Assembly (NCBI GenBank): GCA_019843655.1
Contig: JACDQD010000003.1
Location: 10,790,925-10,854,924 of the forward strand
Reading direction: 5' to 3'
Length of the DNA: 64,000 nucleotides
DNA from: Lethocerus indicus
Lineage: Eukaryota > Arthropoda > Insecta > Hemiptera > Belostomatidae
How positions within the stretch are numbered: the stretch's first letter is position 1; each line of letters begins with the position of its first letter. Below are positions 23,189-34,049 of the stretch, piece by piece. Both the position numbers and the translations under genes were made by a program. The notes beneath the pieces were generated by a model. That model searched no databases and was not told the origin of the DNA. It was given only the letters and a program-made list of their open reading frames with translations.

Positions 23189-24570
23189 CTTGAGGTCGCC
23201 AGATTCTACCATCTTGAATGAATTGCCATGTTAGCCTCGACTAATTGCAATTAATGCATTCACACTGTTAGCCGTTGACCCCATTTAAAAAATTACATTT
23301 TGGAATCCTTTCATTGTTAATTATTTCATTCTATGTCTTAGTTTATTCTGTTCTCATTTCAACAAATTTCAACTCGTGAATTTGTAATGTATGTATGACA
23401 ATTCTTAACCACGCCGTTGGCAACTTAATGACGGTAATTATAATTGAGAATGCCTTTTTGGTCTGCACTTTTATTTTCGTCACAATAGTATTAATTGTAA
23501 AAGTCATTCTGGTTCAATCTATCAACGGATTGAGAGTGAGTACTAAGGAAATGTGTAGCCTTAGAGTATGAAGGAACTGTAACCTCTAAAGTGCACATTA
23601 TCGTATTTTACACTCCTGAAACCGTTTGGATCGCATCAATATCCGAGACAATGTTCAAGTTTATGATGACGGTATCAACGGAATTCCTATCAGGATATTG
23701 GGTCAATAAATAAATAATAACTCGCACATTGGAATTTCAATTAACGATAGTCGGTGTGAGTGTGAAAATATACAAGTGTCTAACAACGTGGAGGATAGTG
23801 TAAAACGTCTATAAACTTTGGTTTGGGTTTTGTAAAAACGACTGAGATTTAGAGCCCCATTTTTGTTAGGACGGTACCACGTGTAGCCGGTCCGGGCAAA
23901 TATCCAAAAAAGCCGAAAAGGGCTTGTGTGGTCGCCCCGCTTCCTTTCGTTCGTCGATACTTTTCCCACACCGATGGCGCTCCTTCGTATTTACATACGG
24001 GTCCCGTATAGAATGAATAGACACCAGTTACTGTCTGTACCGGAAGCCGTGAGAATGTGACGCTTCGATGAGCCCCGAATTTTTTCTTTCTCCCATTCTT
24101 GTTTTTTTTGTTATTTTCTTTTCGACCCCGTACAGTCAGGTTTTTTTTTGGTATTGTACTTTTCATTGTCGACTCCATTGTTGTACTGCAGGCCCTCGGT
24201 CGGTGGTCTCCTTCCTTGGCCCCATTATCTTATAATAACGAAAATAATGACTGGCGGCAGCGACCCTCCGGCCCATTATGGGGCACCTGAGCCTGCTTCC
24301 ACGAGAAGGGTAAAATAGGTGTACGAAGTGTAATTACTATTATTTGAAAATAGGGGTGCCGCGTTTGGCCCTAATATTAGGAAGAGATTCGTTTACGCCG
24401 GCAATTATTTTCGGTTCGACATATTTCTTCTCTTGGGGGAATTGAATTTCGCAGAACATTTTTTTAATATAATTCTGACGTTGCTTCAATCGATTAATTA
24501 TAAAAATTTAAATATCGAAACATGAGTTCAAAATAAGTGATCACATTATTATTATTTATTGTTTATATTC
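23189..24570. other. Stretch without recognisable genes
   Basis: A+T-rich. AATTGCAATTAATGCATTC near 23,245 resembles a string near 22,660, sharing TGCAATTAATGC. GC-richer patches occur at 23,880-24,010 and 24,180-24,300. No coding or mobile-element signal. Confidence 0.6.
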
Positions 24571-24581
24571 CAGCTTAAGAG

Positions 24582-24611
24582 TATAAATAGAGTGCATGAG
24601 AGGTCATGCAC
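24582..24611 (+). promoter_or_regulatory. TATA-like box abutting a small hairpin
   Basis: TATAAATAG (24582-24590) is followed at once by GTGCATG (24592-24598) and CATGCAC (24605-24611), exact complements around a 6-base loop. GAGGT and ACCTC (24600-24615) offer a competing 5-bp pairing. No initiator or exon is evident downstream. Confidence 0.25.
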
Positions 24612-25217
24612 CTCTTTCATGGAAAATGTGGAGAGATAAGCTTCCACTCTAAGAGCTGAGATCGTTTTATGGACTCTTAATGTTTTGTCGTCCTTTTATT
24701 TCAATTTAATGACTCTGCTGAGGTGTATATTCTAAAGCCCTGCGGGGGTGTACTGCAATATAATCCGATAGAGGCTTGGAAGCAAGAACTCTGTCCGAAT
24801 GCTTAATAACAAACTTAATCGCGGGTATATACAGAGTGGGCCAGACTACATGAAATTCATTTTTTATGGTCTTATTGTTATTTCGAAATAAACTCTTACT
24901 GTTGTCATGTAGCGAGGGCTAGAAGTGCCGCAGGTTGGCGTTAAAGTAAATTTTGTCTGAGGGAAGAAAATTCAGGCCGAGAGGGAGTTGGGACGTGTTT
25001 AGAAAGGTGGAATGCGGGGTCCCTGCGTTCTTCGCCTTTCAAACAAAACCCGCTAGGAAGGGACAAACATCCCGCTTTTGAGCGTTCCCTTTATACTGGG
25101 AATTTACTTCAAGCCCCTGAAGCTATTAATGGCTCTATTTAATTCTGATTTTTATTCTCTGCTGCCTCCAGTGATGAATATTATTTCCTAAAAGAAATCA
25201 GTAGAAAGAGAGGCTTC

Positions 25218-25238
25218 TGCACCTCTTAAAAAGGTGCA
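25218..25238. repeat. Perfect 7-bp hairpin
   Basis: TGCACCT (25218-25224) pairs with AGGTGCA (25232-25238) around CTTAAAA. The same TGCACCTC string occurs in the repeat at 27.1-28.0 kb and at 24,608, which may be coincidence. Confidence 0.75.
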
Positions 25239-25464
25239 TAAAATTAAAAAAACACAAGATAAAAAAAACGTATACAATTTCCGTTTTAACTTATTTGCAC
25301 CTGTACAGGCTTCTCGGCGGTCGTACAGTTTTCGAAGTCTTAAAAAATTCTGCAAGTACCGAATTAGTAAACCACGTACGCATGGCGGTTGCCAATGGAG
25401 CACCATGTCTACATTGTCACTGCTCTCGGAATGCTATTGACTGATCAATATAGTGAAGTACCAA

Positions 25465-25472
25465 TGACGTCA
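25465..25472. promoter_or_regulatory. Full CRE consensus
   Basis: TGACGTCA is the palindromic consensus bound by CREB/ATF bZIP dimers. A second full copy is at 49,961-49,968. An 8-bp match is expected about once per window by chance, so function is uncertain. Confidence 0.25.
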
Positions 25473-25496
25473 TGTTGCCTGCCGATGGAATATCCT

Positions 25497-25560
25497 GTCA
25501 CACTCTCTGTTTCTCTATCCCTCTCTCTCTTCTCTCTGGTTACCTCACTCCCTCTCTCGT
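25497..25560. repeat. Imperfect CT-rich tract
   Basis: Interrupted CTCT/CCCTCT pyrimidine run similar to the one at 8,115-8,190. It ends abruptly at a GTGAATGACG sequence. It reads as a decayed CT microsatellite. Confidence 0.8.
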
Positions 25561-26005
25561 GAATGACGTACACGAATATTGTACGTGTTAAATTATTATC
25601 TCTTCTAGCTAAAAAAACCTCTCCGTGTAATATTGTTTGTTATACGTTAATGACTTTTCAATTTAATTTATTTTTTTACAGAAGGAAAACGCAAATATAA
25701 AACTGGAGGCATATGGAAAATTACGTTTTCACGTTTCACTGTAATTTAGAAACATGGGTTATTCTTATTTTCCATTTTTTACTCAATTTCGTGAAATTCT
25801 GTTTCCCTTGTTAGTTATTGTTTCTGAAAGGTAATTAAGCAGATTCCCAAAATGGTTTCTCTGTAATTTGTCGGGCATATCCAATGTTTTTTTACATGAT
25901 GAACTGAAAAAGGTTTTCATTTGCCCTTATGCATTACGTTGTATTTAGCGTCACACGATAAGATGAAATGACAGTTTTATCTTACAGTTTCTATATCTAC
26001 GTTAC

Positions 26006-26101
26006 ACTAACCTACGAGATAATCTGGTGGTATTTTTATAGATAATATTGTTGTCAGCACTAGTCCACCTGATATGTTACATTTATATCATGTAGGTTAG
26101 T
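26006..26101. repeat. Terminal 10-bp inverted repeats bounding 96 bp
   Basis: ACTAACCTAC (26006-26015) and GTAGGTTAGT (26092-26101) are exact complements 76 bp apart. Just inside, GGTGG (26026-26030) and CCACC (about 26065-26069) also pair. The small size, terminal symmetry and A+T-rich interior recall a minimal inverted-repeat element, but I see no target-site duplication. Confidence 0.6.
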
Positions 26102-26191
26102 ATCATTAATCCCTTAATGGCTGTCATTAAACTATTAAACCAAGTAAAACCGTGCGCCCGACGCTGATATGTATAACGGGTACTAGGTGGA

Positions 26192-26220
26192 GATAACCCT
26201 GTCCGTCAGCGGGGGTTATC
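26192..26220. repeat. Perfect 8-bp inverted repeat
   Basis: GATAACCC (26192-26199) and GGGTTATC (26213-26220) flank a 13-base loop. CGCTGA and TCAGCG (about 26,162 and 26,205) offer a competing pairing that reuses the loop. Confidence 0.8.
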
Positions 26221-26999
26221 GATACAGCGGGTTGAATTTTTTGCGGTTTAGGCAGGTTGAAATATGGGCTTTTTTCTATTTTGTGTGGGTGTTTTTTTTT
26301 ACGGTCCGAACGGAATTGACAGTCGGGTATACGGTGATTGATGGCGCCAAGGGACGTGGCATTCATGGCGGACAATAATGAAATAATTTACAAGGTACTA
26401 CTTCATTTTCACGAATTATAACCCAGGGATAATGCGTTTTGGGGGACAATAGCTATCTTAACGATAGTAGTTAACGTTTGGCTTTTGAGCAGCTAATTCG
26501 ATTGTCTGGTACCGTAGCGGGTTATTATATTCGGTTTTAATTATGTTTATGTTCAAAGGGAGACCGAGTTAAATTTATTGGCGATATAAATATAACATTT
26601 TCTAGCATACAGACCAGGGATTCATTCATTGGGAAGGATAATCTATCTGGTAAATTATTATATGTATATACGCGGGCAAATAAATAATTTGTCTTAATGT
26701 CCAAATACTCCTCGGGCGGTCTCAAGCCAGAAGTGTGTCCTTGTTTGAATTTCTTTTCCTGTTTCTCCATCATACATCTTCCAATTCCTAGTTAGATTTT
26801 TACTACTTACTTGCTCTATTATATATTTATATCGCGATAGTCATAAGACCGTCGGTGAATACAGTTCGGTTCGCGTTGGTCGAACATCTAATAATATAAT
26901 AGACGCGGTTCCATTCCATTTGTAGGGGCGGCGATAGGATTGGTGGCCCCGTGTAATAGCGGAGCGTGTTAATTAGGCCGGGGCATTAGCTGAAGGGGA

Positions 27000-27117
27000 C
27001 GGCGAGGGCGGCGGAGAGAGGAGCTAGCGGGGTGCCGGGGATCAATACGCGGGCGGGGGCGGCAGGGGCACCCCGCGCATGTCACCCCGCCCTTGCCCCG
27101 GCGGCCACGTCTTCACC
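27000..27117. other. Very GC-rich lead-in to the repeat array
   Basis: Strongly GC-rich and CpG-rich. GGGCGGGG and CCCCGCCC occur about 35 bp apart as an 8-bp inverted repeat; these are also GC-box (Sp/KLF-type) sites. It passes without a break into the first repeat copy. Confidence 0.6.
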
Positions 27118-27118
27118 G

Positions 27119-27625
27119 GGTGCATTGACCCAGTGCACCTCCGCCCCGAGTTCTCCCCATGCACTGGGCGTTCTAAATACGACCCCGGCCTCCAAACCGA
27201 TGCCCTCCGCCGGCCGACACAGATCCCGCCGACCGGCGGGGGTAGTAAATGCGTGATACATTTAACCTGCCGGGTTCGCGGACACGCCCAAAGATTATCA
27301 CTCTTCTAATCTCACCTTGTCGTTATACCGGTAGTCTCAAAGTATAATAGATTCCTTCCGGATTTTAGGCCCGCTCATGGAATACCCGATACAATTTTAA
27401 TAATGAGAAATGTGAACCAAATTAAACAAAGTGTAACACGACCAGAGTACTTTCTTAACCACGGGCGCATTGACCCAGCTCACCTCCGCTGAGGGGTCAA
27501 AATGTTATATTAAAGTGTGAACAATAATGAGAAGATACGCCCAGGTGGGAAGATATTTATTACTGAGAACAGGGTGGTGCACTTAACTTGGGTGCATTGA
27601 CCTAGTGCACTTCTGTCGCGTGCAG

Positions 27626-27678
<53 letters not shown>

Positions 27679-28324
27679 AATAAATAACCCCCAACTGGAA
27701 ATCGGTTTCACCGTTCGGTATATTTAAGAAAACTTAATCGGTTGTATATTTAATGTGAGATCTTAAATCATTCAGTCTAATCTGAACTTAATCGACAACG
27801 CCTCATTCATTATTCTTATAAAACAATTCGCTACTCCTGGCACAACTTACGACCGCTGTATCTGAAAAGTATTAACGAGATGTGCGGTCAAATAAAAGCG
27901 GGGAGAGGACTACTCGGCCGGGAAGCAATTTACTATCGAAGCTTTTATGACGTGGGTGCATTGACCCAGTGCACCTCCGCCCCCGGCACTCTCAATGCAC
28001 TCACCGTTTTAAATACGACCCTGGCCTCTAAATTGACGCAGTCCCGCGACTGACACAATTCTCGATGGGGGCGGTTCATCAAAATAACATTCTGAACAAA
28101 CTGAATGAACAGTACCTTTAATTTAAGCCGCTCTTGGTTGTGCCCATGAAGGTACTATTTTTTATTCCGAGTCGCGTTCGGAAAACAGATTATAAAATTA
28201 TGATTAAAAAATAGCTTACGCATTTAACTATGAGAAATGGTGACGAAATTAGACGACGAAGCTCCGAGAAAAATAATCGTTCCAGCACATCGTACGACTT
28301 ACGGGTGCATTGCTCCAGTGTAGC
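27119..28324. repeat. Degenerate tandem repeat (about 350-bp unit) with a stem-loop core
   Basis: Five copies of a 21-bp core start at 27119, 27464, 27591, 27955 and 28304. Copies 1 and 4 are identical: GGTGCA and TGCACC arms around TTGACCCAG. Copies 2, 3 and 5 differ at 3, 2 and 4 positions. Spacings are 345, 127, 364 and 349 bp, fitting a unit near 350 bp with one shortened copy. Copies 1 and 4 keep similarity for over 100 bp downstream (shared TAAATACGACC and GGCCTC blocks), and an ATGAGAAATG-like block recurs before several cores. This is an old, diverged satellite or minisatellite, not a described family to my knowledge. Confidence 0.85.
27629..27671. repeat. (AT)n microsatellite inside the repeat array
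   Basis: About 21 uninterrupted AT units immediately after the third core copy of the 350-bp repeat. It sits inside one repeat unit, so it arose after or during array formation. Confidence 0.97.
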
Positions 28325-28341
28325 CGGCCTTGTGTTTAGTC

Positions 28342-28363
28342 CTGTAGTTGTTGAAAACTACAG
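28342..28363. repeat. Perfect 8-bp hairpin at the array edge
   Basis: CTGTAGTT (28342-28349) and AACTACAG (28356-28363) flank GTTGAA. It lies 18 bp beyond the last core copy of the tandem repeat. Confidence 0.8.
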
Positions 28364-29480
28364 TACCAAATCTGAATAGAGAAGTTGGACACTGTAAAAG
28401 TTCGTAAAATAATGCCGTCCACTGTAGAACATCTATGTAGGATTTATAATATAGCGCAGTTCTCTAGAAAACATTGATGAATAATAGTTAAAGGGTACGT
28501 ACTTGATTAATTTTATTTATTGTATTCATGACGGACTTTTACTATCAATGTTCTTTATCGGGTGCTACAATAATTAATTTTAGAATTTGATTATGCTATT
28601 TTATGTTTTATATTAAAGTTATCTCGAATGGTGTGTGTTTTGTTGATTAGTGGGTCAGGAAGTACACATCACTGATAATATTTTAAAATTATAGTAATTT
28701 ATTATTTCTACTTTTTCCATTTTGTTGTTCAGCGTAAGTTCTTTATGTCCATTTTTCTATTTTGTTTGTAGTTTTCTGTAAATCTGGAAAACAAATTCTC
28801 GTGCCGAGATAAATGCACCGCGCTTTCCGTAGCTCTAAAATAGTATTGAATGTGGGGATGGGAAGGGGGGAAATTTCTGACATCCACGCCATTGTACCGA
28901 TTGGTAAGTGGAAATTATTGTGGTGGGCCAGTGGGCCGTAACGCCGAGGGAACGTTATGATCGAGACTTGAAATACTGTCGGCGAACATGTAAGCCGCTC
29001 CCTCCACGCCCTTCTTTCCTAATGAACTAATTCCTCCCCTTCCCAGCCTTTCGACTTCACATTAATGACGAATAAAAGTTTTTGAATGTATTGAACAAAC
29101 AATGGAAATACCGTTGGGAGCACAGCACCAATATTTTCACATTGAGTTGTATATTTATATTTTCATAATTTCTTCTAATGTTGTATTAAAATCAATTATA
29201 ATAAACTGGAATATTGCTTTTTATTTGGTCCTTTAATATTCAGTAAAAATATTACGGCGTTAGCACGGTAATTTTGCATTTGATTGATTAACGAAACAAT
29301 AATCAAACTAGATTTGCATTGTCTACTTTCTCAGTGTGAGCAAATTTATTATCCAATATTTTCATACTTATATCAAGTTTACTCATTTGGTAGATTCGTC
29401 GTCCTTTGCTTATTGAAATGGCTCATATTTAGGTAAATCTCATCACTAAATCAATTTCCGATTCAGCAGTGATAATTGAT
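28364..29480. other. Stretch without recognisable genes
   Basis: A+T-rich apart from a GC-richer patch at 28,850-29,050 that includes a GGGGATGGGAAGGGGGG run. GTAAGT occurs once near 28,903 without a matching exon. Nothing else is recognised. Confidence 0.6.
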
Positions 29481-29486
29481 CCGGCG

Positions 29487-29519
29487 TTAATTACTTAATA
29501 GCTCATTATCGGTAATTAA
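29487..29519. repeat. Paired TAATTA inverted repeat
   Basis: TTAATTAC (29487-29494) and GTAATTAA (29512-29519) are exact complements, with TAAT/ATTA pairing again inside (29496-29499 and 29505-29508). Both arms carry the TAATTA homeodomain consensus, so a palindromic homeodomain site is as likely as an RNA hairpin. Confidence 0.7.
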
Positions 29520-31250
29520 TATTCCGCAGTCTGAATATCCTGTAAATTACCTCGGCTGAGATTAGTCTTGGCGCTAGGCGACCTCGTAGCGGTCCCGGGG
29601 ATTTCTGGGCTTGAGTTACGATTCAATACTTTGGCTCATTCCTATTCAAATAAATTTTAATCATTCGGATGCGTATTCATTTTTCGTACAGCGGCGTATT
29701 TTTTTCATCTCTTCTTCTGAGTGTCAAACAGGTTGAATTGTATATTGTGGCGAATTTAAAATAAAATTCTCCTAGTATTTTACTATACTTATTTTAAGTA
29801 TTGATCCAAGACATCACTTTGAAACTGTGATTAATAGTGCGCTAAGTATGTGCCTCTATCTGCGTTTGTATAATTCATACCGATCCCTGTCTTCGAACTG
29901 AGGTTTCAGTCCACAGGTCTCAAGTTGTATTAGACGCAATTTTCTCAAGAACATTAGCGCGCATTCAATTTCCCATGGACGTTCCCATGACTTAACAAAA
30001 CAAACGATTATTGTCGATCCGGAATGTTCGTAATTTTATCCGTGGGAGTGCCGCATATTCAAGTCCGTTTGGAGAGTGTTGCGGGCTCTCATCATGCTAA
30101 ATGCGTCGGTAGGACTCTCTCGGTGAGTGAGAGACTCAAACGCCGAGTGATGCGATACATTGAGGGGACGAAGGCATAAAGGCTCCGGTTGTCGTATGGG
30201 CGACACCAAAGAGGATTTCTCAATAGGAGGCCCGCAACTGTGAGGAGAGACGTCGTTTCAACTTGTACATGAGAGACCGCGCTCTTTCCTTTCTGTTTGT
30301 CCGCCACCTGGACCCACGGACAATAATCATGTTCCCTACTAAGTCCGTTATTTATCAGCGCCCGTAATGAACTGAATATTGGAACTGCGAGCCAATGGCA
30401 ATTTAACGCCGGAGGACGGCCTTCGCGTCGGCTATTAAACCAAGCTCCGCACTCTTATGACGCAGCCTCCGAATGCTTTCAGCAATTTGTATGAGGAAAA
30501 AAATCATATTCGCGTTCTTTTTTCCACACGCTGGTAGACCAGGTTCGGGTTCTTGACTTCTCGGTGTCCACCAGTCGATTTCTGAAGTCCCAATTTATGT
30601 AGGATAGTAAGAAAGTATTAATATTATCTTGATCAAGAATTACGTTTGCTACAATAGAATTCCTAACGCAATTTGTTCTTTGAATTATCAAGAAATGACT
30701 GGGGAAAAATGAGACATTCCGCGAAGGAATTCCATATTAACAATCCAGGATAATTTATATTTATTAGACTGAATGAAATCACTTTTGTCAGTCGGGGCAC
30801 ATTTCTTCGTGTTTTACAATTGCGTAAACTGCAGTCATTATATCTTTTACGAGCTATTTAACCGCGGCCATTTAGCATTTTACCGTACAGAGACAATTAT
30901 GTGTTTAAAATGTTCCCGTATTTATGGAGAATTGCGTAATTCTGATTGATGAGGTTGGCCTTTACATCGGTTGAATGGTGACCTGGGATATGTATGTCCA
31001 TTCATCAGCGGACGCGATTGTCCCGTTTTGTATAAACATTGGATTATTCAATAGCCTACTGCCGCTGGGTACCAGCTGATCAAACCGGATTGCAAACATA
31101 TACATTAATATGGTCTGCATTACTGTGCTGAATAGTTTAAATGTTTAATTTTCTTGTTTGTGATTTAGAAATGATGTGTTATTCATCTATCCTAATAATA
31201 ATTAAGAGATGTAGAATTGGACATTTAATTATTTCTTATACCCTAAAAAT
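29520..31250. other. Stretch without recognisable genes
   Basis: Mixed A+T-rich DNA with GC-richer patches near 30,050-30,320 and 30,360-30,470. A CTCTCTCGGTGAGTGAGAG segment near 30,115 is partly self-complementary. No coding signal. Confidence 0.6.
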
Positions 31251-31259
31251 AATATTAAT

Positions 31260-31302
31260 AATAAAAATGTTCTTGTAATAAAAATGTTCTTGTAATAAAA
31301 AG
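31260..31302. repeat. 17-bp tandem repeat, 2.5 copies
   Basis: AATAAAAATGTTCTTGT is repeated exactly at 31260-31276 and 31277-31293, with a partial third copy AATAAAAAG to 31302. Identity between copies implies a recent slippage duplication. Confidence 0.95.
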
Positions 31303-31581
31303 TTTTTTCCTGATTTGTAGGTGCATTTATATGACCAATTGTTTTTTATCTCTGTTAAAATTTGCTGGATAAAACTTTGGGAAATAGCCAGGGTGTAGAT
31401 AGGAGTTGATTTACTGGCACCCGAATTTCTGATAGAACGTCGCTCATCTCCTCATTTGAAGATTGTGTACAATTTGTGCTTCTATAGAATAGTTTTAACT
31501 TTTTTCCTAGGCGGCTAAGGATTATACGGGTTGTTTAAAAATGGCGTTCAGAGATCAAAGGCTCAAGTTGTGTACAGAGAC

Positions 31582-31830
31582 GGGGGGGGGGCGTGAAAAT
31601 AAACAGTTTATATGAGAGTTAAGTTTGAGTGTCGAGCCGGACCCAATTTGTGATTGGTGCGGGGTGCTGGTTTTTGGTTTTTGCTGGGCCGGGGGCGGCG
31701 GTGTGTTGCATGTTCAGAGCTCTTGTTAATTATCCCTGCCAGCTCTACGTGACTACCGGTGATATATCGGTAGTTCGGACAGCCGCACACGGGGATTTCC
31801 CCCCTCGTTGTTCCGCTTCCACAAATGTAT
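31582..31830. repeat. Duplicated GC-rich block, copy 1
   Basis: This block starts with a run of ten G at 31582-31591. It shares an ordered series of segments with 33,045-33,215: a G/T-rich stretch, CATGTTCAGAG, CTTGTTAATT and GGTGATATATCG. The order is the same, but identity between shared segments is moderate and spacing differs, indicating an old duplication. ACTACCG (31752-31758) and CGGTAGT (31768-31774) form a 7-bp stem around the GTGATATAT core. The reading frames here have no recognisable domain. Confidence 0.5.
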
Positions 31831-31883
31831 TTTAAACTGCGGCTTCGACCGCTCCGTTACAAAACTATTCATGGGGGTTCCAT

Positions 31884-31930
31884 TTAATGGTCAAATGTTT
31901 AAAGCGACCGCTAACCTTTTTAACCATTAA
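31884..31930. repeat. 8-bp inverted repeat spanning 47 bp
   Basis: TTAATGGT (31884-31891) and ACCATTAA (31923-31930) are exact complements 31 bp apart, both with an ATTA homeodomain-type core. It sits between the duplicated block and the AC/TC microsatellite. Confidence 0.65.
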
Positions 31931-31956
31931 TAAACGTGTCCCGTCGTTTATATTAT

Positions 31957-31984
31957 ACACACACACACACACACTCTCTCTCTC
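31957..31984. repeat. Compound (AC)9(TC)5 microsatellite
   Basis: Nine AC units pass directly into five TC units. Ordinary eukaryotic compound microsatellite. Confidence 0.95.
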
Positions 31985-31989
31985 ATATT

Positions 31990-33030
31990 AGGATTTAAAC
32001 TATTCTGCTAATAGTGTTTTATAGACTGCCATTTGATTGTTTTTAAGTATAAGAGCTTTATATTTTAAATACTGTATATTTCAAAAATGAATTTTACTTA
32101 GGCGTATTTTTTAGATCGATGTTTTCAATTAGACAATTGATTTCCGTCGAAGATTAAAGCTTTTAGTTTTTTCAGTATAAGTAATTTGGAATATCAGTCT
32201 TCAGTTTTGTCTTCTACAAATTAAGTTCAATGTTATTAATTGCCCAGATTGAAATTGTTCGGGCGTGGTAACGAGTAGGTTCCATAATGATACACGTCCT
32301 TTTCAAGTATACGTTTCGGTATAAGTTATTGCCGTCTCGTATTATACTTATGTGTCTTAACGACATCGTTTGAATACTCTTAATCGCTTTTTGGTACCGT
32401 TCAGTCGGGGACTAACAAATTAGTGGCAAGCACGCCTGATATCGAGAAGAAATGTGCGTACCTCCGTTTCAATTCGAGTATCATTGCAGTTGTGTTTAAT
32501 AGCCCCGAAAACAATTACTGTTCACGAAGGTCGGTTTGAAGGCTCCTTGCACATGTTTCTCGAAATTAATCTATTAACATTTTATCGCGTACCATTTTTT
32601 CCCCTCCAATTTTCTCAAGTCTAATTAAAACTAGATTTAATAAATTAAAGGCCGTTCGTTCTGCATGTCGGCGTTTATAACTCATTCAAAACATTTCAAT
32701 TTGGACCTTTATATCATAATTCTTGACGATTTCGTGTGTTCGCTATCGTCAGCTACTGACAGTGTTCACTTTACTTAACAAAAACAGTCTTGCGAAAATG
32801 CTGACGTTGGTAAAAGTACCTGACTATTATGCAGACGGAATTCTAACAACGATGCGTAAGAGTTAGAGATAAGAATTATTAAAAATTCAGAAGACTCGCG
32901 GATTCACACAAATACATTAAACTAGTGCAGACTTATATACAGCGATGTAATGCATTAATTGTCATAATAAAATAATCGAAACGACGGTTCTCTTATGAAT
33001 TATTGTAGTGTTAGAAAGAGGGAAAAAACT
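31990..33030. other. Stretch without recognisable genes
   Basis: A+T-rich DNA between the two duplicated GC-rich blocks. No coding, splice or mobile-element signal is apparent. Confidence 0.6.
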
Positions 33031-33044
33031 GGACGGAAACTAAG

Positions 33045-33215
33045 CGTGGTTCAGTGGGCGGAGGGCTTGTTTTTTCAGTTTAATGACGAGCCGTGTTTTA
33101 CATGTTTAGAGACTTGTTAATTGTCGGTAGGGAGTGTGTCGGCGGTGTGTAGGGGGGGGGGGAGATAGTCGCAGGTGATGGTGATATATCGCGGCCTGCC
33201 GGCTAGTTGTCATTC
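33045..33215. repeat. Duplicated GC-rich block, copy 2
   Basis: Partner of 31,582-31,830, sharing CATGTTTAGAG, CTTGTTAATT and GGTGATATATCG in the same order. It carries its own run of eleven G at 33152-33162. Around the shared GATATATCG core the flanks are GCAGG and CCTGC instead of ACTACCG and CGGTAGT, so both copies can form a stem although the arm sequences differ. Confidence 0.5.
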
Positions 33216-33300
33216 AGGGTGTCCTCCGACTACCGGGCTCTCGGCATTGTCCCCGCTCATTATTAAACTCCTCCCGGCGGCCTTTTAACGCCCGTCCGAT

Positions 33301-33470
33301 TTTCAAATTTGTATTCCCTCCGCGTCCCGTACTCCCCGTCGTCCGGTCCCTTGTTCTCGCCCCATTGTACACACTGTTTTCAATTTGAAGGAGTAGAGCC
33401 GGGAATGTTGGCGAATTAATAAACTGCCCCCCAACCCGTCGTTTTTTCTATTTCCGTAGCCGGTGGGTTC
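33301..33470. repeat. 500-bp-spaced GC-rich duplication, copy 1
   Basis: Begins TTTCAAATTT and continues through CCGTCGTCCGGTC and ATTGTACACACTGTTTTC to TTCCGTAGCCGG. The same ordered blocks recur starting exactly 500 bp downstream at 33,801. Overall similarity is clear by eye but diverged. On the minus strand both copies keep one frame open for about 60-85 codons with a loosely similar K-T-x-x-T stretch, which could be a relic of a repeated coding piece, but stops and divergence argue against a gene. Confidence 0.6.
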
Positions 33471-33800
33471 GTGTCGCGGAATAAATTGCAATATCCGCGG
33501 CTCGTTCGGACGCCCGTCCGGCCCGAGTGCACGAAATATGAATATTAAGAGTGTCGCCGTGTAGAAATAAGCCTACAGGTCGGGCTCGTTTTCGACACCA
33601 CGGGTGTGGAGAAGGAATAAGGAATATTTCGGGTAACACGCGGCCCTGTCCACCTCCTAATTTTTATATCGGTACTCCGCCCGTGTATTCGTCCGTACAA
33701 ATAAATCATTCGACAGACAATTCTTCTAGCCCGTACCCCTGAAATACAATATTGCGTGGGAGACTCATTATAAAACTGTAGCCGGTAGGATAACAGTGGG

Positions 33801-33970
33801 TTTCAAATTTTGTATTCGGCGTCCGTTCGACGGCCGTCGTCCGGTCTCCGCTCTCCTCTATTGTGTACATTGTTTTCGAACTGACGGTGGAGGGTAGTGC
33901 CAGTCCCGATGTCGGCGAACTGAAAGAAGGGAATTCTCGGCTGTGAGATTCCATTTCCGCGGCCATTGTT
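33801..33970. repeat. 500-bp-spaced GC-rich duplication, copy 2
   Basis: Shares with copy 1 the exact 13-mer CCGTCGTCCGGTC, then ATTGTGTACATTGTTTTC, then a TGTCGGCGAA-like block and TTCCGCGGCC. The region between the copies is CpG-rich as well, so 33.0-34.05 kb reads as one expanded GC-rich domain built by internal duplication. Confidence 0.6.
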
Positions 33971-34049
33971 GTCTACCAGCCGAGGTGGTCTTGGCCGACA
34001 CCGCCATAAATGCAGGATGAGGTAGCGGCGACGGGTTTTAAACAAAAAA

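Noticed and set aside
27119..27139. GTGCATTG in the satellite core equals the miR-33 seed
   Set aside because: The rest of miR-33 does not match and the core is a repeated short stem-loop, not a microRNA precursor.
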